Shown here: in pieces, positions 22,085-35,854 of the stretch | How the letters are laid out: the number at the start of each line of letters is the position of its first letter | Numbering within the stretch: position 1 is the stretch's first letter | Source: Megaustenia siamemsis | Taxonomy: Eukaryota > Mollusca > Gastropoda > Stylommatophora > Ariophantidae | Length of the DNA stretch: 64,000 nucleotides | Reading direction: 5' to 3' | Assembly (NCBI GenBank): GCA_032433765.1 | Contig: JAVIAB010000101.1 | Coordinates: forward strand, 64,947,640 to 65,011,639 | Program-made: the position numbers and the translations under genes | The notes under the pieces: model-generated | Told to the model about the DNA's origin: nothing | What the model saw: the letters and a program-made list of their open reading frames with translations, nothing else | Database searches by the model: none

Positions 22085-23415
22085 GATCTATGGGTCAATG
22101 GATTTTCTTCAGTCTCCTATATTCAGTGCAATTTTGAAGTATGTGTTCATCAGTGTAAGGCGCTTGTCCACATGTACAAGTATTTGAGGTGCCGATCTTG
22201 AATTGTGATACATGTGACTGTGGGGTCGATTGTGTCCTGTTCTGAGGCGCATAATGATAATTTGTTCATATCTATTCATATCATGGTAGGCATCTTGCTT
22301 TGGGGCCTGTGGTGCTCTGATTGATTTGGTTATCTGTTTCTTATGATGGTATGTAACCGGTGCATCTAGTTGTGCGCTTGTCAAACCTTCATTTGCCAAC
22401 GGCCACAGTCAGATGGGATCTACTGCAGGGCAACACTGTGGTGCTTACAGAGTTAAGTCAATAAGGTCTGCCGATGTGGTAATTTTCTGGATTGTATTTG
22501 CCTGGAGTTCTGATCTTGCATCTGTTAAAAACACTACATGCTGTGACAAAGATAACTGTTTAGTAGTTTTTCTATTGTCATCATTATTACTTGGATTACT
22601 GCATCATAATTGTGACAATATTTCTCTATTGCTATTGTATTCATATTATACGTGTTATTTGGTTACTCTATATAAGCACCTGCTCACCCATTCTTTTATA
22701 GATTATGTACTGATCCATCTTTGTACACGCGAATCCATAGGTCTTGTGGGTATTCTTCATACAGGAAACTGAGAGTTATTGTTTGACGATGTAGACTATT
22801 GTGTTCCTCTTTTGTAACTATTCCTTTCACTTCTGTCCGTATTTGTATTTATAATCCCGATTCTTTAGTCCAGGGAGTCTTTTCTGGTATGGGAAGTAGG
22901 GGGTTAACAACTCTTGGCTTGTCTGGTGTTTGTCTACAAATACGCTTGACTTGGTGGATGAAACTGCATCTCTTAAGTCGTCGCAATGCAAGATTTTGGA
23001 ATCGGTACTTCATTGGATGTCTCGGCATGCATGACAATTGTTCTGCCTGTATCAGCACCTTTGTGTCCCTCTGTTCTCTCATCATCTACAATTTCTCCAT
23101 CTCCAACACTGGTGTTGATTTCATTGCTCATGTGATGACCCTAAGTGCCAGGTTTTATACTTTATCCAGCTCTTGCAGTGTGGTGTTTGATGATGAGCAT
23201 ATGTTCCATGTTCTAAATGTGGGCATATACTCTGTTGGTAAACTTTACTGAGTATTTTCCCACTCGCACGCCACGTGGTTCCACACAGCTTTCTTTGAAT
23301 AGCGAACTTCCTCCTTGCTTTTTGGATTGCTGTTTCGAAGATAGTTTGTTATCAAATGTAATTCCGAGATACGTAGAGTGTGTGAATTCTTTCAAAATCA
23401 ACTTTCTTTTCTAAA
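22085..23415 (-). pseudogene. Family A LINE, internal fragment (RT thumb to C-terminus)
   Basis: Reading 23415 to 22085 gives YLGITFDNKLS, the segment with VRVGKYSVKFTNRVYAHI, then RRDTKVLIQAEQLSCMPRHP and MKYRFQNLALRRLKR, a damaged RNase H, and MNRYEQIIIMRLRTGHNR. Each block matches 52330-53660 of the intact family A element. The copy lacks both ends: it stops upstream in the palm and downstream inside the last codons, where it joins the ATG tail of the neighbouring plus-strand LINE. Loss of the 3' end suggests deletion or rearrangement after insertion. Confidence 0.88.
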
Positions 23416-23499
23416 GAAATTGTAATAAAATGCAATGAAACATAAAACGCATGACTAAGAAATAATGAGGGAAAGAGATTGAAATGCAACAAAAGAGAG

Positions 23500-24310
23500 A
23501 TCCCAAAGCTATATAAAAAAAAAAAAAAATAAAGAATTAACTGGAAGAAAAACGTATTTAAAAACTAGATATTTGCGATCAAAGGAAAGATAAATTTTGA
23601 TTGAACAAGAAAGAATAAGGCAACGATGGATATAATACATTAAAAGTTTTTAAGATTATAACAAAAAATAAAGTAAATATGAATGATAATGGGGAAGGAC
23701 CAAAAATACTCAACGAAGTGGAAGATGCCATGCGCAATATAAAAGCAGGACAAGCTCATGGCTTGATATGGACCAGATATGGGGCACGCAAAAGCAACTT
23801 TCCAGAAACAAAAAAAAAAAACATGAGGAAGATGTCGTGCAATCCATTTTTGTGTCAAATAGAAACAGGAAAAAGTTTTCTCATATGTAATGTAGAGCCA
23901 GGCTTAACATATGGGTACAAATCATGAACAACATGACATCTCTTCAAGAAAATCACTGGAGGCTGTAGAAATGTGGTTTTACAGAAAAATGTTGAGAATA
24001 TCCTGCACAGCTCAGAAGAATGCTACTTGACACATCAGGTGTGTCAGACTCGTGACATTAAACATCCTGAGAGATTAGATCAGAAATGAAGAGTTAAAAA
24101 AATTATATTGGAACCAGCTATTGAATATATAAACCTACAACAGATTAATGGTTCTATGTATGTTATAAGACACAAGAAACTAAATTTAATACAACGAGTT
24201 ACCAAGAAACGAATACCAGACCAAGAGGTCAACCATGGAAAGAGGTGTAGCACAAGAAGAGGCCAGTAGAAGAGCAAGTAACCGCGAACCATATCTTCCC
24301 TCGACGCCGC
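23500..24310 (+). pseudogene. Family F LINE with internal deletion, joined to a family E 3' end
   Basis: The plus strand starts with the pre-RT linker (near 23520-23700), then NDNGEGPKILNEVEDAMRNIKAG. It jumps at about 23790 from the RT start directly to the post-palm block (MRKMSCNPF, EPGLTYGYKS), so the catalytic palm has been lost. From about 24060 it continues as the family E C-terminus (KLYWNQLLN to LPSTPQG). Copies of the deleted part are at 31570-32690. Confidence 0.65.
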
Positions 24311-24890
24311 AAGGCATATAAGGACATAAATAAAGGAAAGTAAATACCTTGTTTTCCTTTACAGTACATGCAATCGATCACTTTTTTCTTTCCACTTGGA
24401 TATGGTAATTCCTAAACATTTACATTGCTTTATCTGCTTTGCTGTGTGTGTGTTCTGGAATAGTGGATGTCTACACTACTCATGATTAAGTCATTTCACA
24501 GAATATATGAAACTAGTCAACTTGATGGCAGATTATGACTTTGCAGTTTAAATGTACATACATTCAAGACGATATGTGTTGTTGCTGCGACAGTTGGAAC
24601 TGTATTAGCTCCCCTTGTACATGATGTTCTTGAAGCAGTATCCGAACAATCCCAACAAGATATGAATGTTCTTATTTATGCTAGCCCGTCTGAGGGCAAA
24701 ATGTAAAACAACTGAGATCGTAATCATTCGTTGATGATACAGAATTGTTTTCTTTTATGTAGTTTCCTCTGAAAGATGCCCTTCATGAGCCATTTAATTT
24801 CCATGTTTACGTTTTTTATTATGTCCTCGTTGCTCGTTTTCATTTTTCAAGTTATCCTATTGATTTTATGTGATTGATTGCAATATGTTT
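24311..24890. other. Unassigned sequence
   Basis: No feature recognised. Confidence 0.4.
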
Positions 24891-24892
24891 AT

Positions 24893-25200
24893 TTGTCTAT
24901 CTTTTGATGTTACTTGTCCACGTTAGTCTTGGTTTGCCTCTGCCTACTTTACTTCGTATTTTTCATTCCAAGATTACTTTTAGCATGAAGGTGTCTTTTA
25001 ACTAGTGCCAAAAAAATTATTTTTGTCTTGTTTGAATTGTGTTCAGTAGTTCCCTTTTCACTGTTAGTTGTTTTAAGACGTCATCATTTGTTTTCTTTTC
25101 TTCCTATTCTTCTATAAAGCCATATTTTTTTTTAAATTAATTTTAAATTGTATTCATTGAAATATGTTTCTGTTCTGCTTTCTTGTCTAATGTTCATGTT
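24893..25200 (-). pseudogene. Family D LINE 3' end
   Basis: The reverse complement matches 36690-36990: LDKKAEQK, a lysine-rich KRKENK stretch, ELLNTIQTRQ and a basic end reading GRGKPRLTWTS, broken by stops. Confidence 0.65.
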
Positions 25201-25204
25201 GCTA

Positions 25205-25700
25205 CAATATCATCATGTACCATACCGGTTGGCGTAGGTAATCATGTGCTTCCACAATCTTCTATCCACAGTGCATCGTATCAGTTTTGTTGATGACTGT
25301 TTTCCGTGCCATGACACCAAGCTATCTAGTATTTTCTCTCTTTGTCGTCCGCGATCTCTCTTTCCTTTTATTTTGCCAGTTGTAAACAAGTATTCCAACT
25401 TTTCATTACTCATGATGCACCCGAAACATGTTGATTGTTTCTTTCTGCTGTTTTTTTAGCAGCTGCCTTTATGTGTTGACCTATTTGAGAACTTCCTCAT
25501 TGGTCTTTTTAGCTGTCCAGGGAACTTTCAACATTCTTCTGAGAAATCCCATCGCTGTGGCCTCTAATCGTCTTTTCATTTGTTTGTCTACTGTCCATGA
25601 TTCGCTTCCATAGGTCAAAATTGGTTCTATGGTTACTACACCATACATTAATATTGAGAAGAAATAACATTTTGCTATTTTTAGTTTTCGCTGGTCATAT
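25205..25700 (-). pseudogene. Family G LINE C-terminus
   Basis: The minus strand reads SWTVDKQMKRRLEATAMGFL and LRRMLKVPWTAKKTNEEVL; the last 66-codon frame (25413-25213) gives NEKLEYLFTTGKIKGKRDRG and ends RRLWKHMITYANRYGT. This is the classical end of an RTE-like LINE polyprotein, with the R-L-W-x-x-M-I-T-Y-A terminus. It lacks the RT core. Confidence 0.8.
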
Positions 25701-28700
25701 TTGTCATGACATTAATATATTTAAACACGAAACACTAACAATCAGAACAAATATACACATTTGTTGAAGCAAAGTATGCTTTAGTACGCGTCTATGTGGA
25801 TCACAAACCTCCACTACCTAATACAGGGCTAGAGAGAAAGTTAACCAGCTTTCCCGTCCGTATGCCTTCGTAAAACAATGATCATTCAATGACAGAACAA
25901 CGTAAAAAATACTTCTCACAAGGGGTCAAAGCTACCATATTTCATGGCAGCACTTAGTAGTTGGAAATGATAGTGTTTGGGTCATGTGATAAAAATTATA
26001 AGGCTGTTCCCAGGACTTTCAAAAGATAATTTTCTATAAGTGAAAAAGGTCGGGAAAATATGGCATCAGATTGTATCACACAAAAAATGCACTTAAACAT
26101 TTGAGGAAAAAAATAATGTACAAATGGGAAAACAAAATGTACTGGAGAAATAACGTGAATTCAGGCAACAAAAATATCTCATGGTCATTCTGATGTTGAC
26201 ACTCTCTATTAAACGTTGCCAAATTCAGTCACTAGAGAAATTGCTCAGTAAAACAGTATCCAGGATAAAACACTTATATATTACCAGCTTCTGATAGATC
26301 TTGTTTGCTAGCAACCAACCGTCTGTTAAGATATCAAAGACTAAAGGCTGTTCTAAATGAAGTTTTGAACTTTATTTTCTACGCTTGCTACAATCATGAT
26401 TTCTGTAATCAGATAATTTTTTTGAAGTGACTAAATAGTCAATTGTAATATTGTTCATAGCTAAAGGGCATCCAATAATTTTTGCAGTCGATGTCGTTAG
26501 TGCGTGTCACAATGACCTATGTCCATTTTATCGCCAAGCCAATGAGGAAACTGTGCAGATATAAATAATTAAACTCACAGACAAAATTAACTAGTACCAC
26601 AATCAATCAATATATAGTTCAGTTAAAACATTTATTTAGAAATGTGCAATGTTTCTCCCTCACTTTTCTCTCTCTATCTCTATCTTTCTTCATACAGGAA
26701 ACCGTAAACTGACATACAATAAACGAAACCAGATAATGGGCAACATCATCATGTGTATACACGGAAACCAAAAGGTCAAGTTGACGAACCCGAGTGAGAG
26801 ACAAACTCGACTAAAGCAGCCTGTCCATGTTTAATCTCCCGTGTACTTATCTCATCGCCCCATGAAGGAAATTAAAATATGAAAAAAAGCAAATGCGTAA
26901 TTTAGTTGTGTTCTACATAAATGTACGGCAGGAAAACATGGCCAACGAATGTCAGTGAAAGAAACAGCAATAATGTGTTTAGAAATGGGTGAAGTAATTC
27001 TGATTCACAGTGCGTGTTGCTTTTATACATAGCAAGTTTCCAACTCTCTGGTCTTCATTTGTGTACATCACATCACTTGTGTTCTCAATTAGCAGTCACA
27101 AATATCTTCATAAATCCCTCTCTCGTTCTTTAGTACCATGAAGATACATCTATTCCCCTCAGCCTCCACAATTGTAAATAAAATGAATATCCAGTGAACT
27201 CTCTATTATTTTTTCATTAGTTTTTTTTTTTTATTTCAATGTATATACGTGTGTTTGTATGAGGATAATGACGATATGTGCGTGAAGTCAAGAAAACACA
27301 CATAAACGATTCAAAAGAGTACAGAACATTCGATCAACTTCTCACATTTTGCTCATTATTTCTGTAAACAAAATCATTTAATTGTTTTTCATCGACCCTT
27401 TCATCTATGGCCATATTGCTTGTATAAAACACTTCTGATAAATATGCTGAAACAAATGGTAAAATATTCAACTGAATATATTCTCTCTTGTATAGCAGAT
27501 GTGTAATAAAATTAACGAACGGCATTCCAGTTTCATAAAAACTAATAGAAGAATGTTGACCGCAATGATATGCCCTTAATTGTACAATACCTACTTTCCT
27601 TTCCAGCGAACACACACAGCTCTCTATACTAAAATACACACTTTGTTCTCAGATTGTCTTGTCCTCTGGTCACGTGATGCATTTTTTAGTTTGGCTGAAT
27701 GAAAGATGAAAGTACTCTTCTTTTGATTTAAACATAATGCAACTTCTGGAAAAAAGAAAGTTAACAAATAGTAAAGTTAACAAATAGTAAACCGTTAATT
27801 TAACATTTTGTCGCAGTTTCAAAGAATATCTTAAGACGTATAGTGATTAGAGTAAATATAGTCAACGAAGACAATGCTGCCCACATCGGAGCAAAACTAT
27901 ACAGCGGGCTACATTTTTTAAAGTGCATTAACAAACATGCAAGAAGGAGATTCGAATTTTATTATGAAAAAAAAAAATATATGTTGCCGTACCACTTGAG
28001 GAGAAAAAGGAGGTTGGAGAAAACACATAGACAGCTGTGTTTAGATAAAGTGACATTAACCATGAATACTTGCCACCACGGTACATTTGTTGTTTGAGCA
28101 AGCTTGAAAGTTGACCGACTGCTATTCTAAATTATTACGTTAAATGTGACAAATGAACATGAACTAATAAACTAACAATGTTGTGTTTCCAGAAAGATGG
28201 GCGAGGTTTGCAACTCAGAGTTGCATAATTTATTGCCCAGTAGTTGAGAGCACCCAACTAATTTCCTTTTAGTTAACTGCTTATTCTGCAGCCACGAAAT
28301 AATCATTGGTGTATGGTTATCAAGCCGACGGTGATTTTTAAGTTCCATCTAATTGTGTATCTCAACACTGAGTTAGGGATAGCTTTCCAATTGTAAGTCT
28401 ATTCCACGAGACTAAACTGATTTTAAATGTGTAAATCTGAAAATATGTAACGACGCCTATTATATATGTTTATGTAATTGCCCAATAGAACACAATGAAT
28501 CTAATTATAGGATGCAATATTCACATAAATTTCTATACAGACCATGATATCATATTTCAATATGTTCTCACAAATACAGATTACAAATATAATTATCAAA
28601 ATCTATAAACAAAATTAATATCATTAACTATTTCAATTCATCAACAAAACATTCTTTAAAAAATTTGAATTTCATTTTTCTTTTTTTTTTAAATTTACAT

Positions 28701-29006
28701 ACACTCAAAGAACTTAAATATAAAAAAAAATGTGTCAAGTCTGGACTCACTGACAAACTATGAACTTTGGCGTGACGTAACATTGTGTGCATGTAGCCGG
28801 GAAAAACATGGGACACACATCTACTTCTCTGCTATTCACACATGAGCCAGCCAGCAATGCAAATTGTGGTCTCTCGACCAGCGTTAAATATTGAGCTTTC
28901 TGAGCTGGTTATACCAGAGTATTTCATATTTTATTTAAATGTGCTGATAACTTGAGTCAGAAATTGAAAGAAATCACGTACATGTTACTTCCGTTGAGTG
29001 TAAAAT
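25701..29006. other. Long unassigned region
   Basis: About 3.3 kb of AT-rich sequence with no recognised LINE, SINE or tandem array. The longest frames (27334-27639 minus, 101 codons; 27843-28097 plus, 84 codons) show no motif I can name and no supporting splice-like structure. If the window carries host regulatory or exon sequence it could be here, but I cannot support a gene. Confidence 0.4.
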
Positions 29007-29007
29007 G

Positions 29008-29015
29008 CCCTGAAT
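29008..29015. repeat. 8-bp target-site duplication (left), partner 29616-29623
   Basis: CCCTGAAT flanks the hAT-like element on both sides; 8 bp is the size produced by hAT transposases. Confidence 0.85.
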
Positions 29016-29615
29016 CAGGGATTCTCAACATTTTTCTACCCCCGGAGCACTGACAATTTTTCAAAAAACGCGGACGCCGTATCTAAATGTATTGTTAACA
29101 ACGACTACTCATATTTACAACACAGCTTTTTGCTCGTCGCACGGTTATTGTGTGCCCATGATTCCAGGAAAATAAATATAGAGCACTGTATCTTACTTGC
29201 AATACATTGAATAGCTTTGAAGATAATCAGCAAAATGTGAATTAAAAAAAAAAAAAAAAAACACTCACTGAACTAATTCGGTTTTTTATTTTTGTCATCT
29301 CATATTTTCTGTTAGAATTTAAAAGTTAGGGACGAATGATTTTCACCTCTTCTCAAACCTTTCAAGATACCGCATCAAGGCAAAGTTCAACCTATAAATC
29401 TGTATCTGACAGTTTGAAGACGACGGATGCCACTTCTGTTCTTTGTGAAGGCGTAACAAACGTCAGCGTCTGCTTTATTCGTTTTATCTTCTGTCCAAAT
29501 GAATGTCGGATCATAAATGACGTCACTGGAAGGAATGAGGCTGGAACTTCCAGAGCACCAAGAACACACGCCTAGGCGCAATGACGTCCGCGGGCACCGG
29601 ACTTGAGAACAGCTG
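29016..29615. mobile_element. Non-autonomous hAT-like element (MITE), 600 bp
   Basis: The left end is CAGGGATTCTCAACATTTTT and the reverse complement of the right end is CAGCTGTTCTCAAGTCCGG. They agree at CAG-3N-TTCTCAA, the terminal inverted repeat style of hAT elements. An exact 8-bp duplication CCCTGAAT sits outside each end. The interior has no transposase domain. Frames at 29336-29575 and 29387-29680 overlap each other and do not resemble BED or hAT-C domains. It would need a transposase in trans. Confidence 0.85.
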
Positions 29616-29623
29616 CCCTGAAT

Positions 29624-30276
29624 GGTCACAGCAGCTCGTCTCCCACTTGCAAATAACAACACACAGACAAATCTGGACAAGTCGCATAAACCATGGTCTC
29701 GTATGTATATTTAGAGGAAGTAGAACAGCTCTAACTGAAATTTGTTAAATTATTGCCCATGTTACTAACCACATAATAAGGTTCATTTTGAAAGCAGTTG
29801 ACTGGTGCAGAATATTAGAAAAAACAATCCAAGTGAGAAATGAAACAAAATAAACAAAGAAATTACAAAGTTGATCGACGTCTCAAATATAAAATCACCA
29901 CTTGATATCTCCCAAGCACCAGAAATAAAACATTTACCACTCGAGTGAGAGATAACTTCATGATGACTTGGTTTTTATCTCTAGAAAGATCAAAGAGAAT
30001 TGCCAATTGAGATATATCTTCTGGACAAAGCTTACACTAACGGGACTTGTCTATCGCTTTTAAACTTGCTCGATAGAAACAGTAATCTGCTGCCCAACCT
30101 CTGCAATCCATGCTTAATTGATGGATCAGTGTTCAGGGCATCTACTTTGTAGATTTAAGAGATATTTTTTCTTTTGAGATTTACTCGAATTTTGAGACAA
30201 AAATTGCAGCCGTTCACAAATGCTATACAGTTCATTTCACATAAACAATATGTTTGATCAAAATTATGACACACGA

Positions 30277-30280
<4 letters not shown>
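29624..30280. other. Unassigned sequence
   Basis: No feature recognised. Confidence 0.4.

Positions 30281-30354
<74 letters not shown>
30281..30354. repeat. Compound (CA)n(TA)n microsatellite
   Basis: (ac)n to 30302, then (at)n to 30353. Confidence 0.95.
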
Positions 30355-30394
30355 CAGCGATATTATTGTGTTCGCTCCATGTCAAACCAGGGAG

Positions 30395-30645
30395 CCTTCA
30401 TTCATTCATTTATTGAGTGACGTCTAAAACATCGAATGTTATCAAAGATGGAACGCCATTTAAGTCTGTCTCATTTCTTGATGGTGCATGTTGTTACAGT
30501 TTCATCTGTCCATCTTTAGATGGTATCAGTCCACTTTAGTCTTGGTGTTCTTTCTCTGTCTCTTATACTGTGTACCCTCTCTTCCAGACGGACATTAACA
30601 GGGTATTGTGTCGTTTCACCATGTCCCAAAAATTCAGTTGTAGGC
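30395..30645 (-). pseudogene. LINE 3' end, family D-like
   Basis: The reverse complement gives FWDMVKRHNTLLM, then TDTI-RWTDETVTTCTIKK and LKWRSIFDNIRC over two frames, ending in a (TGAA)n tail near 30400. It resembles the family D end (GHVKRHNSLI) but is more diverged. Confidence 0.6.
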
Positions 30646-30825
30646 CTACTATTTCGAACTGTAATGAATCATTCGTTTTTTGTTTTTTAATCACTGTGTT
30701 TCAGTTGCTACAGCTAACAATTATATGTCTTCTACTGCTCCCACAAACATGTGGGAGGAGTAGAAGACAAACAAGACATTTTTTTATGATCTACATTTCA
30801 AAATATATAAATAAATTGATAGATA

Positions 30826-31569
<744 letters not shown>

Positions 31570-32985
31570 AGGAGATGACAAAGTTATATACAAACAAATT
31601 GAAGAATTAACTGGAAGAAAAAAAAATTAAAAAACTGGATATTTAAATTAAAACAAAGAAGGAAAACTGTTGATTCAAGAAGAAATCATAATGGAACGAT
31701 GGACAAAATACAATAACGATCTTTATAATGGTGAAGGAACAGAAGTAAATATTAAGAATAAGGAAAAACCCCTGGACCAGATAATATAACTAAAGATCAG
31801 ATTGAAGCCATGGGTGATTTTGGAATAGAATAATAACAAAAATATTAAATGCTATATATAAAACCGGATATATATCAGGCGACCTGTCCAAATCAATATT
31901 CATTGCCGTACCAAAGAAATCTGATGTGAGTGAATGTGATGATCTGCGTACAATAAGCCTTATGAGTCAAATGGCTAAAATATTACAAAGAATCATCATG
32001 CGAAGAGTGCAAATAAATTCAGTCCAGAAATTAGTGGTGGACAGTGTGGTTTTTTGGAGGTAAAGGAACGAGCAATGCCATATATATTATAAGATCTATA
32101 GTAGAAAGAGCCATAGGGGTGAAAACAGATCTATACACATAGTTCATGTATTATACCAAAGCATTTTACAAAGCAAAGCACAAAGAAATTTTCAAAATTC
32201 AAAAAAGTATAAACGTAGACAGCAACGATCTAAGAATAGTAAAGAACATGTACTGTCAACAAATAGCGACCATAAGAACTGGAAGCCAACTCATCCTTAA
32301 TAGCAAGAAGACAGAAGTAATGGTAAAAACAAAGAATAAGATATCACCTCAGTGCAAAATAAAGACAAGTGAACAATATTAAAACAGCTAAATGAATTTA
32401 AATATTTGGGAACTTTGTTAGTCTCAGACGGAAGATGTACAAAAGAAGTGAGATGCCGAATGTCACAGGCAAAAGCAGCTTTGCAAAAAATGAGGAAGAT
32501 ACTATGCAATCCATTTTTGACAATAGAAACAAGAGAAAGAGTTCTTAAACATTATGTAGAGCCAGACTTAACATGTGGAAGCGAATCATGGACAATAGGA
32601 CAACAGAGAAGAAAATCACTGGAGTCTGTAGAAATGTGGGTTTACAGAAGAATGTTGAGAATAATACGGACAGCTAAGAGAGTAATGTAAACGTTCTGAA
32701 AGAGGCCAAAGCAAAAAAAAGAGCTAATCTACAATATTAAGAAGAAACAATTATATATTTTTAAAATTTTAATGAGAAGAGAACATCTGGAATATATTGT
32801 AACAACTGGGAAAATTGAGGGACGAAGATATGGATGGAAAGAAAGAAAAAATATGCCAGACAGCATAACAGAATGGCTTGGCAGAATGTCAACAACAGAA
32901 ATGATAAATAACTGTCGTGATCCAAAGTTGTTGAGAGACATGATCACCTACGCCAGCAAGCCCGATACTTGATGCTGATTATGCT
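31570..32985 (+). pseudogene. Family F LINE, RT to C-terminus, degenerate
   Basis: Reading onward: pre-RT linker (IYKQIEELTGRKK); KPLDQIT-like and IEAMGDFGIE; SGDLSKSIFIAVPKKSDVSE with DDLRTISLMSQMAKILQRII; a damaged YTKAFYK block near 32150 with the catalytic Asp changed; NSKKTEVMVKT near 32300; LGTLLVSDGRC; QKMRKILCNPFLTIETR; RRMLRIIRTAKR; and the end HLEYIVTTGKIEGRR ... MITYASKPDT, followed by an ATG-type tail. The YADD segment is deleted between about 32290 and 32300. It is a dead copy. Confidence 0.85.
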
Positions 32986-32989
32986 GATA

Positions 32990-33211
32990 TATATTTATGC
33001 TTTCTAAAATTGTATTATTTCTTGTGTGCTTTACTTTGTTAAATGCGTTCGTATAATTTCTGAAACATAGATCTAGATAGGTTATCACCTCAATGACTCG
33101 TTCTACTAAAGAACCTTTAATGTATATGTCATTGCTCGTTACTTTACCTCCAATAAAACCACACTGTTCATCTTTGGTAGGGCTATGAGTATTGATTTGG
33201 ACAGGTTGCCT

Positions 33212-33301
<90 letters not shown>

Positions 33302-34262
33302 CTGTTGTAGATATAATTCAATATTGTTTGTTATTATTTCTATTCCAAAAACTCCCATGGCTTCAATCTCTTCTGTAATTATATTATCTGGTCCAGGAGC
33401 TATTCCTGCTTTCATATTGCGCAAGGCGTCGTCCACTTCTTCTTTGAGTATGTCTGGTCCATCTCCATTATCTTTAATATTTACTTCTGTTCGTTTATCA
33501 TTATAATGATATTTAACATATTCTGACCATCGTTCGTTTATGCTTTCTTGTTCTATCAACAGGTTTCTTTCCTTTATCTTAAAAATCCTTTTTCGTTGAT
33601 GTTTTTTTTTTCCATGTTAATTATTCATTTTGTTTGTATATTTCTTTGGCAATACCTTTTTGTTACGTTTCAATCTCCTTACATCTCTGTTTTAACCATG
33701 CTTCTTTTGCTTCATTGCAATTAATACAATTTATTTTTCTAATCGTTTATACTCTTTGATGTCCTTGTTTCTTTCTTCTTTTTTTTTCTATTAACTGCAA
33801 AATGTTATATGTCATCCATTTCCTTAGTGAATTTGTCATCACTGGTAGTATGAACTCTTTTGATGTTTGTTGCATTGATTCTTTTGCATTTCCCATAGTG
33901 CATTAATAATGTGTATCTTCTCTAATGCATTGTACCGATTCTTGTATGATTTTAGTAAATCTAATTTTAACCTTATATTTACTGAGGCTCGTTTTGCTGC
34001 TTTTATTTCAACTCTATGCTTTTCCACATCTTGTACATGAGCACTATTGCAATTTGCTCCTGGTCTAGTTTTCAAACACACCAGACTGTTTCTAAATCTG
34101 TTGTTTATCATTATGCAATCAATTTGATTACGTCCGGTGTCTCCTGGGCTTTTCTTGTCCACATACGTCGTGGGTATTGCTTAAACGAGGTGTTTCCTAT
34201 CATCATGTTGTGTGTTCTTGCCCAGTCAATAAGTTTGTCACCTCTTTCATTCATCTCGCTTA
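32990..34262 (-). pseudogene. Family F LINE, second copy: endonuclease end and RT start
   Basis: Minus strand from 34262: LSEMNERGDKLIDWARTHN and MMIGNTSFKQYPRR (endonuclease C-terminal part), QIDCIMINNRFRNSLVCLKT, KRASVNIRLKLDLLKSYKN, INERWSEYVKYHYND, DALRNMKAGIAPGPDNI (RT start), a (TA)n expansion, then EQCGFIGGKVTSNDIY and NYTNAFNKVKH (first palm block). It is truncated at about 32990, next to the 3' end of the opposed copy at 31570-32985. Its N-terminal endonuclease part continues at 35855-36475 beyond an inserted family C LINE. Confidence 0.85.
33213..33298. repeat. (TA)n microsatellite inside a LINE RT domain
   Basis: About 43 TA units replace or interrupt coding sequence between the RT start and the GF-GGK block of the family F copy. 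Confidence 0.95.
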
Positions 34263-35854
34263 GTTATTTAGTTATTTAGTTATTTGCGGGTCATCATCAT
34301 TGCACTCCGAACATGTCCATAGGTTCTCAGATCCCCTCCTCAGCAATTCCCTCAGCGTCCAGCGACTGACGACTCCAGTTCTATGTTGGTTGATAAGTCT
34401 TCTTACACGGCCACTAAGTGTCTCATTTCTGGCTGTGCCCAACTTAACTCTCATTTCCATTATCCGAAGAAGTGTCGTGGATATGTGTTTACCGAAGTCA
34501 TGTGCTCTTCCCACATCTCGGAGGGCATTGATGATGTAAGCCCGATCCATTGGTTGCCCGTCCTCAACGACTGCGCAGCTAGTCAACATGGCCGCTCTTT
34601 CATTTCCCCGTACTCCCGCATGTCCAGGGACATAGACAAAGGTGACCTTATGTATTTTGGATTTCTGCAACGACTCTACCCATTGCATGCGTACAGAGTC
34701 CGCCTCCACTGTTTTTAATCATGCTCATCGAATCACTCAGTATACATGCGTGGGTGTAGTCTTGTGACTCTAACGATTTGAATACCTTGGTCACCGCCAT
34801 CGCCTCCATTGCCATGCTACTCGTGGTCATGACGTATGCACCACTGTCTTCATAGACTATTCTGCCTGCCGAGCGTGCTGTAAATGCCCATGCACTTCTT
34901 TGGTGTCGTCTTACAGATCCCTCTGTATAGATGAATGTATCGGTGTTATCGCAGATGAGACCGTTGACCTCGGCATTAACCACGACAGGGTTCTGTTCCC
35001 TACTTTTCCTGTCGATTGTGACAATACACGAGAAAGTTCCCTTGAATGACGTATGCACCGGTATCCACTCCTCACCAACGTTGATATTGGTAAGCCCACA
35101 GACCTGTTTGATGACATCTTCTGCTCGGCCCACCATGATTTGCCTCTTTTTGGCCTGGTACCTTTCACTGTGTTGAAGACGTGGTGCAATGGATGCTCTG
35201 TATCAGTACTAATTTTCAGGTATGCTCGTGCTCTCCAGATCTTGATTCTGTCATCCATGGTTGGAAAGTCAAGAAGATACCTCATTGCTACACAGGGATT
35301 GTCCCTAGTACATCCAGGATAATGCGCATTTTGTATTTTCTCCAGCCTATCAATTTGAGTCGTACTGACACATAAGAATTGCAAGGGCATATTCGATAGG
35401 TGCGAAGACTAATCCCTGGAACAGAAGAGTAAGTAGCCTCTGCTCAATGTTGGCAGCTGCCTTGACCTTCAAGGCGGCTAATCCTTTGCGGGATTTTGTT
35501 ATCACATGGTCGACGTGGTCCCGAAAACACAGGCTGCGATTAAACTTAACTCCGATGTATGTCATCAACTTGTCCCTGGTCACCTCATCAGCTCCCATTC
35601 GTACTACCGGTGTGGTCGTATTAACGATATGATTGTCAAGGGAGAACCATGAAACTGAAGCTTTATTAGGATTAACCACGGCACCTGATACCCCACACCA
35701 GGAAGAAATGCAATCGAGTTTATCTTGCATTATGGAAGCGATTCCACGTCTGTCTCTTCCCTGTCGATATACCAGAATATCATCAGCAAAAGTCATAGTT
35801 CTTGCCATCCAGCTGTTGTTCCGTGATCGTTATTGTGTACACGTTAAATAGAAC
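34263..35854 (-). mobile_element. Family C LINE, 5'-truncated, with target-site duplication
   Basis: The 9-bp sequence TCTCGCTTA is present at 34254-34262 and 35855-35863, flanking this 1.59-kb copy. Minus strand: YADD-type block as FADDILVYRQGRDRRGIASI (35790), VNPNKASVSWFS, YIGVKFNRSLCFRDHVDHVI (thumb), IKIWRARAYLKISTDTEHPL, IKQVCGLTNINVGEEWIPV, RNase H as FIYTEGSVRRHQRSAWAF (the usual Asp of TDG reads Glu), SMAMEAMAV (Glu), ILSDSMSMIKN (Asp), then VYVPGHAGVRGNERAAML and SGRVRRLINQHRTGVVSRW, and a last CSECNDD. The end is an 8-bp-unit tail (aaataact)n. Frames shift near 34700 and 35130, so it is inactive. Confidence 0.9.

Noticed and set aside
27334..28097. Two frames (101 and 84 codons) as host exons
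   Set aside because: No recognisable domain, no paired splice signals and no partner exons; kept as unassigned.
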